Source of the DNA: Paenibacillaceae bacterium
Lineage (GTDB): Bacteria; Bacillota; Bacilli; Paenibacillales; Paenibacillaceae
Reading direction: 5' to 3'
Assembly: GCA_900766135.1 (NCBI GenBank)
Contig: CAAFUF010000023.1
Location: 1 to 64,000, forward strand
Length of the DNA stretch: 64,000 bases
Of this stretch, positions 57,246-64,000 are shown in pieces. Both the position numbers and the translations under genes were made by a program. The notes under the pieces are model-generated. The model was not told where the DNA came from. It searched no databases and was given only the letters and a program-made list of their open reading frames with translations. The stretch's first letter is position 1; every line of letters begins with the position of its first letter.

Positions 57246-58625
57246 TTAGATCCAAGTAATGGCGGAGCGGCTGAAAGGGCCGGTTTTCCCTTTGTTCATT
57301 AGCTCGTCGGCGGTCTGGCGAAGGATTTGGATGCCGTTTTCAATCTGATTTTCATCCGTGCGAATAATGCTTAGGCGCAGGCTGTTGCTGCTTTCCACAC
57401 TAGGCAGGTAACATTGCGTCGTAGGGAAAACGTAGACGTCCTTCTGACGAAGGGCCGCGGTCAGCTCCTCAGCTGCCAAAGGGTGGGGAATCTCGAGTTG
57501 GGCAAAGATTCCACCATTCGGTTGGGTTAGTCGGAATCCATCGGTCAAGTGACGGCCATAGGCCTCCTGCAGGGCTTTCATCCGGAGACCATAACGTTCC
57601 CTCATCAAGGCGGCATGGCGCTGAAACAATCCGCTGCTTAAATGAGTCTCCAACGCGGCTTGCGACAGGGCGGAGGTGCTTAAATCGCTCGACGATTTGT
57701 ACATCCGAAACAAATGGATCAAGGTTTCGGGAAGTACCGCTGCGCCGAGCCGCAGGCCGGGCAGCATGATTTTCGAGAAACTTCGGACGTAAATGAGACG
57801 GCCCGATAGATCATAACTGCAGAGGGGATCGCATTTGCTGTCGGTTTCCAGGTCGGCGAGATAATCGTCTTCTACAATATATACATCATATTTCTCCGCC
57901 ATGGAGGCAAGGGCTTCCTTTTCCCGGCGTGACAAGCTGGTCCCGAGCGGGTTGTGAAATCGGGGAACCGTATAGAAGAACTTAATGGAGTTGTTTCGAA
58001 AATGCCGTTCCAGCTCATCCAGATCTAGACCAGACTCCGTTCGGGCAATGCCGATCGCGTTTATCCCTAGAAGACGCAGTAACTTCAACATTCCGGCATA
58101 GCAGGGTTGTTCGACCAAGATGGCTGATTTCCCATTCGGGAACGGCATGGAGGCGAGCAATTGAAGAGCTTGCTGGGCGCCGGAGACGACGCAGATCCGC
58201 TCCGGTCCGGCAAATATTTGAGAGTCCGCCAGGTGCCGGGAGATCGCCTCGCGTAGAGATGGGAAGCCGAGCGGATCGCCGTATGAAAATAAATGATCCC
58301 CGTATAGTTGGATTGCCCGGGTCAACCCGTGCTGAATTTCCTCGTAGGGGATAATACCGGGATCCGGTGCAGCCGCGGCCCAATCGATTTTCCCTGCCGG
58401 CTGATCGTCGGGTTTGGAGGAGCGAACGATCACGTAGTAGCCGCTTTTCGGTATCGCGTAAATCAGGTGATCCTTTTCCAATTCGTCGATGGCTCGGATT
58501 ACGGTGTTTTTGCTGCATGCCCATTGTAGGCTAAGCTCCCGGATAGACGGCAACTTGTCACCTGGCTTGAGGGTCCCGCTGTGAATCCGCTGTTTTAGAT
58601 CGTCCTTCACTTTCTCGTATTTCAT
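57246..58625 (-). CDS. MocR-family GntR/aminotransferase regulator
   Basis: A 459-residue chimera: an N-terminal GntR winged helix (LKPGDKLPSIRELSLQWACS, KNTVIRAIDELEKD) joined by a linker to a class I aminotransferase-like domain. PLP sites are visible as SGAQQALQLLA, DDYLADLE and the Schiff-base Lys in SFSKIMLPGLRLG. MocR proteins bind PLP and respond to amino acids or vitamin B6. GGGGAGG precedes the ATG at 58625. It is divergent from a GNAT acetyltransferase gene, its likely target. Confidence 0.92.
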   Translation of the reverse strand: MKYEKVKDDLKQRIHSGTLKPGDKLPSIRELSLQWACSKNTVIRAIDELEKDHLIYAIPKSGYYVIVRSSKPDDQPAGKIDWAAAAPDPGIIPYEEIQHGLTRAIQLYGDHLFSYGDPLGFPSLREAISRHLADSQIFAGPERICVVSGAQQALQLLASMPFPNGKSAILVEQPCYAGMLKLLRLLGINAIGIARTESGLDLDELERHFRNNSIKFFYTVPRFHNPLGTSLSRREKEALASMAEKYDVYIVEDDYLADLETDSKCDPLCSYDLSGRLIYVRSFSKIMLPGLRLGAAVLPETLIHLFRMYKSSSDLSTSALSQAALETHLSSGLFQRHAALMRERYGLRMKALQEAYGRHLTDGFRLTQPNGGIFAQLEIPHPLAAEELTAALRQKDVYVFPTTQCYLPSVESSNSLRLSIIRTDENQIENGIQILRQTADELMNKGKTGPFSRSAITWI

Positions 58626-58740
58626 TTTTTTCCTCCCCAATCTGTATGGGTACAACAATGAAATAATCCATTTTCCTCTCTCTAACTGTAACCATTATAC
58701 TAAGACGCATCAAGCATTGTGTACAAAAGGAGGTATACAG
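58626..58740. promoter_or_regulatory. Divergent MocR/GNAT promoter region
   Basis: It contains TGTATGGGTACA (58643-58654), an inverted TGTA/TACA site, and a related GTGTACAA near 58720. Such TGTAC-type repeats are candidates for the MocR operators. Confidence 0.4.
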
Positions 58741-59154
58741 ATGGAGTGGAAACATGATCGTCTGCCCTACAGAATGAGTGATCGTACCGAGGAGTTGCAG
58801 CCGGATGTGATTATTGCCTTATTAAAGAGCAGCTATTGGGCTGCCGAACGGTCGGAGGAAATCATTCGGGAAAGCTGGAAGGGGGCGCTTTGTTTCGGTG
58901 TTTACAGCATGGAAGGGCCTCAAGTTGGGTTCATGCGAGTGGTAACGGATGGAACAACCGTCTCCTGGTTATGCGACGTGATTGTCGCCCCTGGACATCG
59001 CGGGCAAGGAATTGGGAAATGGATGATGGCTGTCTTGGTAGACCATCCTCATATCAGCCATACCGCGATGTATCTTGGCACGCGGGACGCACATGGGCTC
59101 TATGAAAAGTACGGCTTTGAACGAAGGGAAATGATGGTCCGCCGTACAACTTGA
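58741..59154 (+). CDS. GNAT acetyltransferase
   Basis: A 137-residue acetyl-CoA-dependent N-acetyltransferase. VGFMRVVTDGTTVSWLCDVI is the central sheet, followed by the acetyl-CoA loop VAPGHRGQGIGKWMMAVLVD and the C-terminal LYEKYGFERRE. AAAGGAGG six bases before the ATG at 58741 supports the start. The substrate is unknown. Divergence from a MocR regulator suggests an amino acid or amine substrate sensed through PLP. Confidence 0.9.
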   Translation: MEWKHDRLPYRMSDRTEELQPDVIIALLKSSYWAAERSEEIIRESWKGALCFGVYSMEGPQVGFMRVVTDGTTVSWLCDVIVAPGHRGQGIGKWMMAVLVDHPHISHTAMYLGTRDAHGLYEKYGFERREMMVRRTT

Positions 59155-59168
59155 TCTAACTCGAAGAA

Positions 59169-59216
59169 AAGGGACTGTTCCCAAAGCCGTAATGGCGATG
59201 GAACAGTCCTTATTTA
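59169..59216 (+). terminator. Terminator after the GNAT gene
   Basis: AAGGGACTGTTCC (59169-59181) pairs with GGAACAGTCCTT (59200-59211), followed by ATTT. It may also serve the convergent MATE gene. Confidence 0.75.
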
Positions 59217-59240
59217 GGCGGAGCCGGATGAAGAACTCAA

Positions 59241-60593
59241 CTATTGCACCAACCCTTCCAATTCCGGCTGCAATTTATTTCGCAGCGCATACAGCATAAG
59301 AGCCCCCACAAGAAACGCAACCGCATCTGCAATAACCAGCGACCAAACCACTCCGTGGAAGCCGTTCATTTGATTGGCAATAAACAACACCGGGATCAGC
59401 GTAATCCCTTGAATCACCGACATGACTAAGGCTGCGGTTCCTTGAGCGGTTGCTTGGAAGATCCCTGTAAACAAGTTGGTCGCCCCCGAAATAAACAGGG
59501 ATAAGAACGTCACATGCAGGATGTAGCTGCCCATTTCAATGAGGAGCGGGTCATGGGTAAACAAGCCGATGAGGTGATCGGAAGTCAGGTAAACGATGAT
59601 GCCGAATAAGACAGCCATCGCCACAATCGTTTTGATCGTAAAGCCGATCGTTTGCTTCATTCTCAAGCGATTTGCCGTAAACGTAAAAGCGATTAACGGT
59701 ACGACCCCCTCGCATAAGCCCATCAGAATAAACTCCGGAAACTGCAGCAAACGCGATGAAATTCCGTAAGCCGCTACGGCTTGATCCCCATATTCAACGA
59801 GAAAATGGTTAAAGATGAGCGACATCGCCCCCAAAAAGACACTCATAATAAACACGGGAATTCCGATTTTCAATACATTGCCGAGGATGTCCTTGTTCAC
59901 CTTGAACCATCTCAAAGAGACGGTTAGAAATTGGCTTTTTGCTCCCATATGGAAGGCGTAAAATGCACTCGCCACCAGGTTAGAAAGGACCGTAGCCGAC
60001 GCCACGCCGATCACGCCCCAATGGAAAACAAAGATGACCAGCGCATCAAGAACAATGTTCACGACTACGCTCAGCATCATCCCCACCATCGATGTAATGG
60101 CTGCCCCCTCCGAACGCACGATATTCTCCAGCGTGAAGAATAAGATGACGAAGGGGGAACCGATCAGCATCATCGTGACATAGTCCTTCGTGAAGCCGAA
60201 AGAGTCTGGCGTCGCCCCTAGGCCATGGACGATGGGATCGATCATCGGGAGACCCGCGGCAATAACGATCAGGCCAAGAACTAAGCTGCTGTAAAAAGCG
60301 AAGGAAGACACCTGTTTCACATCATCCTGTTTCTTCTCGCCGAGCAAACGGGAGATGAAGGTACCGCCGCCAATGCCGATCAAGTTGCCTAACGACATGA
60401 TGACGGCGAATAAGGGCAAGGTTAACGCGAGCGCGGTTAACATCGCGGTATTTCCCAGCGTTCCGAGGAAATAGGCGTTCAATATGGAATAAATGACGCT
60501 CATTGACGTACCTAACATCATCGGTACGGCAAAGTGAGCTACGGCTTTGGCGATCGGGGCTTTTTCAAAGTAATGGAGGTTCTCTGTATCCAT
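59241..60593 (-). CDS. MATE-family efflux transporter
   Basis: A 450-residue multidrug/toxin exporter with twelve predicted helices. HFAVPMMLGTSMSVIYSILN and GIGGGTFISRLLGEKKQDDV match MATE family VMA-21/MepA-like members, and ENIVRSEGAAITSMVGMMLS and GLCEGVVPLIAFTFTANRLR are characteristic repeats. The ATG at 60593 is chosen; a TTG at 60629 lies inside the operator zone. The divergent TetR gene with three shared operators indicates drug-inducible expression. Confidence 0.9.
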   Translation of the reverse strand: MDTENLHYFEKAPIAKAVAHFAVPMMLGTSMSVIYSILNAYFLGTLGNTAMLTALALTLPLFAVIMSLGNLIGIGGGTFISRLLGEKKQDDVKQVSSFAFYSSLVLGLIVIAAGLPMIDPIVHGLGATPDSFGFTKDYVTMMLIGSPFVILFFTLENIVRSEGAAITSMVGMMLSVVVNIVLDALVIFVFHWGVIGVASATVLSNLVASAFYAFHMGAKSQFLTVSLRWFKVNKDILGNVLKIGIPVFIMSVFLGAMSLIFNHFLVEYGDQAVAAYGISSRLLQFPEFILMGLCEGVVPLIAFTFTANRLRMKQTIGFTIKTIVAMAVLFGIIVYLTSDHLIGLFTHDPLLIEMGSYILHVTFLSLFISGATNLFTGIFQATAQGTAALVMSVIQGITLIPVLFIANQMNGFHGVVWSLVIADAVAFLVGALMLYALRNKLQPELEGLVQ

Positions 60594-60630
60594 GGGGGTC
60601 ACCACTTTCTTTATATTTATGTCGGCCAAT

Positions 60631-60713
60631 CTAACACCGTTAGTTTGAACCTTACAGTGTTAGATGATATCATGGACCTAACGAATCTGTAAAGCACAAA
60701 CTTACACTGTTAG
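60631..60713. promoter_or_regulatory. Overlapping divergent promoters with three TetR operators
   Basis: CTAACACCGTTAG (60631-60643), CTTACAGTGTTAG (60651-60663) and CTTACACTGTTAG (60701-60713) share one 13-base pattern at 20- and 50-base spacing. TTGAAC (60645) and TATCAT (60668), 17 apart, serve tetR. The palindrome ATGATATCAT (60664-60673) can also supply the MATE -10, with TTACAG as its -35. Confidence 0.75.
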
Positions 60714-60731
60714 ATAAAAGGGCGGATAACA

Positions 60732-61412
60732 ATGAAAAAACAACAGCCTCAAATTTCCGAGGATAAGATCTTAGAAGCCTCGTGGGAGCTTTTGGGGGAC
60801 GAGGGGATTGAGAAATTCAGCTTGAGGCGTTTGGCCGACCGGTTGGGGATTCAAGCCCCCTCGTTGTACTGGTATTTCAAGAACAAGCAGGATCTCTACC
60901 AACGCTTGGCCAACCAGGTATCCAAAATTATTTTGGAGGAGTTTCATTCCGAGGGGGACTGGAAGGAACAGCTGACGGAGCTTGCGGTTACGGTACGGAA
61001 CGTACTGAGCCGGTATCCTTGCTCCACGCAGTTGATGATGATGACGCTGCCCCACGAACCGGATATTATCCGGCTCAATAACCGGATGCTGCTCTGCGTG
61101 GAATCGACGCCGCTGGAGCAGGAGCAGAAGCTGCAAGTGATTACCACGCTGGTGAACTATATTTACAACTTCGTTCTGGACGCTTACCAGCATGAACGCA
61201 ATGTCTCCGCGATCCTTAAAGACCAGGGCGAGCTTCCGGGCGAGGAGATGACCCGACTTCTGGATTCCATGACCGAAGAGGAGGCAGGACTGTTCCGGAG
61301 GATGTTTAAGAACGAGCTGTTCGAGCTGATGGGAACGGACCGGGCGTTTCAGTTTGGGTTAAAGGTGATTTTGCTCGGGGTCGAGCAGGTGATGAAAGAA
61401 CAGGAGAAGTAA
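60732..61412 (+). CDS. TetR-family repressor of the MATE gene
   Basis: A 226-residue regulator of the tetracycline-repressor-like branch: KILEASWELLGDEGIEKFSL, then RRLADRLGIQAPSLYWYFKN with the wing YWYFKNKQDLYQRLAN, and a large C-terminal ligand domain. AGGGCGG-type ribosome signal precedes the ATG. Divergent from the MATE exporter across three operators, it should repress both genes and release them on drug binding. It ends in a GGCCATCC-type terminator. Confidence 0.92.
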   Translation: MKKQQPQISEDKILEASWELLGDEGIEKFSLRRLADRLGIQAPSLYWYFKNKQDLYQRLANQVSKIILEEFHSEGDWKEQLTELAVTVRNVLSRYPCSTQLMMMTLPHEPDIIRLNNRMLLCVESTPLEQEQKLQVITTLVNYIYNFVLDAYQHERNVSAILKDQGELPGEEMTRLLDSMTEEEAGLFRRMFKNELFELMGTDRAFQFGLKVILLGVEQVMKEQEK

Positions 61413-61424
61413 GGGGACAGCGAA

Positions 61425-61452
61425 AGGGCCATCCTGATAAAAGGATGACCCT
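61425..61452 (+). terminator. Terminator after tetR
   Basis: AGGGCCATCCT (61425-61435) pairs with AGGATGACCCT (61442-61452) with one mismatch. It belongs to the same hairpin family as 45909, 49272 and 63032. Confidence 0.75.
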
Positions 61453-61608
61453 CAAACTGCCCCTGCTGACTGTGGTTTGCGACTTACATCCTCAGTGAGC
61501 TTTCGGATGCGAAGCTGAACCCTTGTAAAGTTAATTACTTCTACCAACATCTCAAATTTCAAAGGGTTTCGCTTTAAATGGCTCGTATTCCGGTGACGAA
61601 AAGTTTAG

Positions 61609-61644
61609 TACAATCAAACGCGTAAGTGCTGAAAGCGCTTACCA
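61609..61644 (+). promoter_or_regulatory. Xylanase promoter with cre (CcpA) site
   Basis: A -10-like TACAAT (61609-61614) with a weak -35. TGAAAGCGCTTACCA (61630-61644) matches the cre consensus at almost every conserved position. Lying just after the expected start, it should mediate CcpA repression when glucose is present. Confidence 0.65.
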
Positions 61645-61673
61645 TCAATCGTAACGGATAGGGAGGTCATCGA

Positions 61674-62906
61674 ATGCAGAAGAACCCATTGTCCCATCGC
61701 ATGGCGCACAAAACCATCCAGCTTGTGGATCCGTCCGGAAATCCCGTTGCAGGGAAGGAAATCGCGATTCATCAGACCAACCATAAGTTCCTGTTTGGCT
61801 GCGGAATCTTTGACGTCATTCAGGTCGCCAATCGAAACGTGCCGGAGAACCGGCTTGCTTATTTGGAACAGAAGCTGGACTTATTCCTGGATGTGTTTAA
61901 CTTTGCTACGCTGCCTTTTTACTGGGGGATGTTTGAGCCGGAGAAAGGCAAGCCGCGGACGAAAGAGCTGCAGGCGGCCGCACGGTGGCTGAAGGAACGG
62001 AATATAGCCGTAAAAGGGCATCCGCTCTGCTGGCATACCGCCACCGTGCCGTGGCTGCTGGACTTAAGCAACGAGGACATCCTGAAAGCGCAGTTTGCCC
62101 GAATCGAGCGGGACGTAACCGACTTCAAGGGCCTCATTGAGATGTGGGATGTCATCAATGAAGTGGTGATCATGCCGATATTCGACAAGTACGATAACGG
62201 GATCACGAGAATCAGTCAAGATTTGGGGCGCGTCGGCATCATTAAAGAAATGTTTGCGAAAACGCGGGAATCCAACCCCGGTGCAACCTTATTGCTAAAT
62301 GACTTCAACACCTCGATCAACTACGAAATCCTGATTGACGGATGTTTAAACGGGGGGATTCCGATCGACGCCATCGGCATCCAGTCGCATCAGCATCAAG
62401 GGTATTGGGGACGCGAGAAGCTGGAGGAAGTATTGGAGCGCTTCTCCCACTTCGGTCTTCCGATTCACTTTACGGAAAATACGTTAACCTCCGGACATCT
62501 GATGCCGGCGGATATTGAAGATCTGAACGACTATCAGATTCCGGAATGGCCATCCACCCCGGAATTCGAAGAACGGCAGGCTAAAGAGGTCGAAGAGATG
62601 TATTCGATTCTGTTTCAACATCCCTTGGTCGAGGCCATTACCGCCTGGAATTTCAGCGACGAGGGGGCCTGGCTTGGCGCTCCCGCCGGATTGGTCAGAA
62701 CCGACAACACTCCGAAACCAGCCTATCAGGTGTTGAAGAAATTGATCCAAAGCGACTGGTCTACCCAGGTAACCGCCCAGACCGATGAGAACGGAACGGT
62801 GTTCTTCGAGGGATTCCTCGGCGAATATGAGCTGGTTTGCGGAGGCACGAAAGTTCGCTTTCAAATCGAGAAAGAGGATGAACGGGAACAGCTCGTCCTC
62901 GAATGA
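61674..62906 (+). CDS. Intracellular GH10 endo-1,4-beta-xylanase
   Basis: A 410-residue GH10 barrel that cleaves xylan-derived oligosaccharides. The acid/base is E163 (WDVINE) and the nucleophile E268 (IHFTEN), where secreted xylanases more often read ITELD. PLCWHTATVPWL and AIGIQSHQHQG are substrate-contact strands. The absence of a signal peptide marks it as cytoplasmic, so it acts on imported xylo-oligosaccharides. The last 45 residues (TDENGTVFFEGFLGEYELVC) look like a small beta-sandwich domain. AGGGAGG precedes the ATG, and a cre site implies carbon repression. Confidence 0.88.
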   Translation: MQKNPLSHRMAHKTIQLVDPSGNPVAGKEIAIHQTNHKFLFGCGIFDVIQVANRNVPENRLAYLEQKLDLFLDVFNFATLPFYWGMFEPEKGKPRTKELQAAARWLKERNIAVKGHPLCWHTATVPWLLDLSNEDILKAQFARIERDVTDFKGLIEMWDVINEVVIMPIFDKYDNGITRISQDLGRVGIIKEMFAKTRESNPGATLLLNDFNTSINYEILIDGCLNGGIPIDAIGIQSHQHQGYWGREKLEEVLERFSHFGLPIHFTENTLTSGHLMPADIEDLNDYQIPEWPSTPEFEERQAKEVEEMYSILFQHPLVEAITAWNFSDEGAWLGAPAGLVRTDNTPKPAYQVLKKLIQSDWSTQVTAQTDENGTVFFEGFLGEYELVCGGTKVRFQIEKEDEREQLVLE

Positions 62907-63031
62907 ACGGCTTCAAGTGGAGGCAACCGAAGGCATGGATCATAACCGGCCCAGGCGGACGAAATCGTCTTAAAGGCGATCGGAGCGGCGCGGGAACTCG
63001 CCCAAACTAACTAAACAACCGACTCAAAGAA

Positions 63032-63058
63032 GAGGCCATCCTGCCTAAGGGTGGCCTC
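63032..63058. terminator. Bidirectional terminator between the xylanase and WYL genes
   Basis: GAGGCCATCCT (63032-63042) pairs with AGGGTGGCCTC (63048-63058). TTTTTAG follows on the plus strand. Confidence 0.75.
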
Positions 63059-63065
63059 GAGCTTT

Positions 63066-64000
63066 TTAGTTAACCCCGTTCATCTTTTCCCCAGCTTCTC
63101 TATCCCCTCTCTGGCGCAACCCTTCCCTCACTTCTTCCGGCGCTTTTCTGAATTTCAGGTCCTCCCCCAGGAACAGCAGCCAGTTGATCGTTTCGGTTAA
63201 CTCGTCACGTTGGTTCACTTGGACAAACATCTTCAGCATGGCGGTAGTTTGATAGGGGTTGGTATAGGAAATGAATGCTTTTAAGGGATGATATTTTTTG
63301 TATTGGGCAATCGCCCGGGGGCCCAGTTCAAGGATCAGGTTGAATTCTTCCTCCTGCTTGCCAAGGAGCTCCAGAATCTTCTTCCGGCTTACTCTCTTCT
63401 TGGGAGAGTAAGGCTCGACATGGGTGAGCTGGTCGACGGCAAACAACCTTTTCTTCTCTTCCTGCAAATCAAAGGCTTCCATCAGCCACAGGCTTTTCTC
63501 GTGATAAAGATGCAGGAGAAAGATAGGGTAAGATTTGATTTCCTTCCCTTCTTCAAGGGTAATCCATAAATAACTGTCGAGGAGCAGGTTTTGGATCAGC
63601 TTCTCCAGCATCGGGTGAGGGAGGTCCGAGAGCTCCAGCAAATCGGGATTATGCGGGTTGGTACCCTCAAACAGCAGGATTTCATCCAAGAGCACCAGGT
63701 CGTCCTGCTGGTTTTTGGAGATAAGCCCCAGCAATTTTTCGGCTAACGATTGACGGCTCTTGAGGTAAGGAAGCTGAGCATTTCGGGTGGCCATGAAGGC
63801 GATGAAAAGGGCCTTGATCTCATTATCCGTAAAACGCACGACGGGCAGGATCGAATTATGCATGACCGAATAACCGCCATCCCTTCCGACTTCGGCGACC
63901 AGCGGCATCCCCAAGGCTTCGATTTCCCGAATGTCCCGGATCGCCGTCGAACGGGAGATGTTAAATTCCTGCATGATTTCGGTGATGGTAAAGTGCGACC
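63066..64000 (-). CDS. WYL-type transcriptional regulator, 5' end beyond the window
   Basis: The visible 311 codons start inside the helix-turn-helix: FTITEIMQEFNISRSTAIRD, then IREIEALGMPLVAEVGRDGG. The region from about 75 to 200 includes VVRFTDNEIKALFIAFMATR, and a WYL-like segment contains WLMEAFDLQEEKKRLFAVDQ. No start codon with a ribosome site is visible before the edge, and in-frame coding continues to base 64000, so the gene is cut. Its target may be the convergent xylanase or genes beyond the window. Confidence 0.8.
   Translation of the reverse strand, partial: SHFTITEIMQEFNISRSTAIRDIREIEALGMPLVAEVGRDGGYSVMHNSILPVVRFTDNEIKALFIAFMATRNAQLPYLKSRQSLAEKLLGLISKNQQDDLVLLDEILLFEGTNPHNPDLLELSDLPHPMLEKLIQNLLLDSYLWITLEEGKEIKSYPIFLLHLYHEKSLWLMEAFDLQEEKKRLFAVDQLTHVEPYSPKKRVSRKKILELLGKQEEEFNLILELGPRAIAQYKKYHPLKAFISYTNPYQTTAMLKMFVQVNQRDELTETINWLLFLGEDLKFRKAPEEVREGLRQRGDREAGEKMNGVN

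Noticed and set aside
62907..63010. Possible C-terminal gene remnant after the xylanase (frame ending ELAQTN)
   Set aside because: Too short and not recognisable; no supporting upstream frame.
1..64000. CRISPR array, tRNA, rRNA, riboswitch or phage integration site
   Set aside because: I saw no regular spaced repeats, no cloverleaf with CCA-type arms, no T-box or purine-type aptamer core, and no phage structural genes.

Overview
The window looks like a chromosomal stretch from a spore-forming, low-to-mid GC Bacillota, most likely Paenibacillus or a close relative. The reasons are a CwlJ-type spore cortex hydrolase, strong AGGAGG ribosome sites with some TTG and GTG starts, an LplA/B/C-style sugar importer, a remnant of the copper amine oxidase 'stalk' domain common in Paenibacillus surface proteins, an intracellular GH10 xylanase with a cre box, and many one-component regulators paired with small metabolic genes. 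No rRNA, tRNA, CRISPR array or phage module is visible. Names rest on motif recognition by eye, not on searches.

Layout. 1-1.8 kb is insertion-sequence debris: the 5' end of a possible transposase, a frameshifted surface-protein remnant and a C-terminally cut IS110 transposase. 1.8-13.4 kb is a patchwork of small regulator/effector units: cwlJ, a lipoprotein, tetR-tag, a membrane hydrolase, an FMN reductase/Dabb/ArsR/MFS run, an XRE-WYL pair, a VOC protein, and an NrtR-like Nudix regulator coupled to a NADAR-family gene that carries an amber stop. 13.4-19 kb holds orphan proteins: TPR-SUKH, a 755-residue two-helix membrane protein, and DUF5946 plus a metallo-beta-lactamase-fold hydrolase behind a MerR-type promoter.

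19.2-34 kb is a 15-kb block of twelve genes, all on the minus strand, for carbohydrate and acid-sugar use. In transcription order it reads Fe-alcohol dehydrogenase, PrpR-N-type regulator, DUF1537 kinase, PdxA2-like dehydrogenase, DapA-family aldolase/lyase; then solute-binding lipoprotein, two ABC permeases, a BNR/sialidase-like protein; then AraC regulator, PfkB sugar kinase and a GH13_18 sucrose-phosphorylase-type enzyme. Together they could import an oligosaccharide, cleave it by hydrolysis and phosphorolysis, phosphorylate the released sugar, and break down a four-carbon sugar acid.

34-50 kb returns to small units: three VOC proteins, DUF3237, a decayed epoxide hydrolase, WYL and MalT-like regulators, two TetR/reductase units with clear operators, an acyltransferase and an alpha/beta hydrolase behind three iterated operators. 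50.6-53.6 kb is a four-gene operon of a cytochrome-b-like membrane protein, a CssRS-like two-component system and a YciI protein. 53.6-61.4 kb has an orphan SagB-type oxidoreductase, a POT peptide transporter, MerR-SRPBCC, MocR/GNAT and MATE/TetR. 61.7-64 kb carries a cytoplasmic GH10 xylanase and the start-truncated end of a WYL-type regulator.

The main themes are the large acid-sugar/oligosaccharide block, unusually readable operator architecture at many loci, and repeated gene decay: an amine-oxidase stalk domain, IS110, NADAR, epoxide hydrolase, SRPBCC and an SDR fragment.
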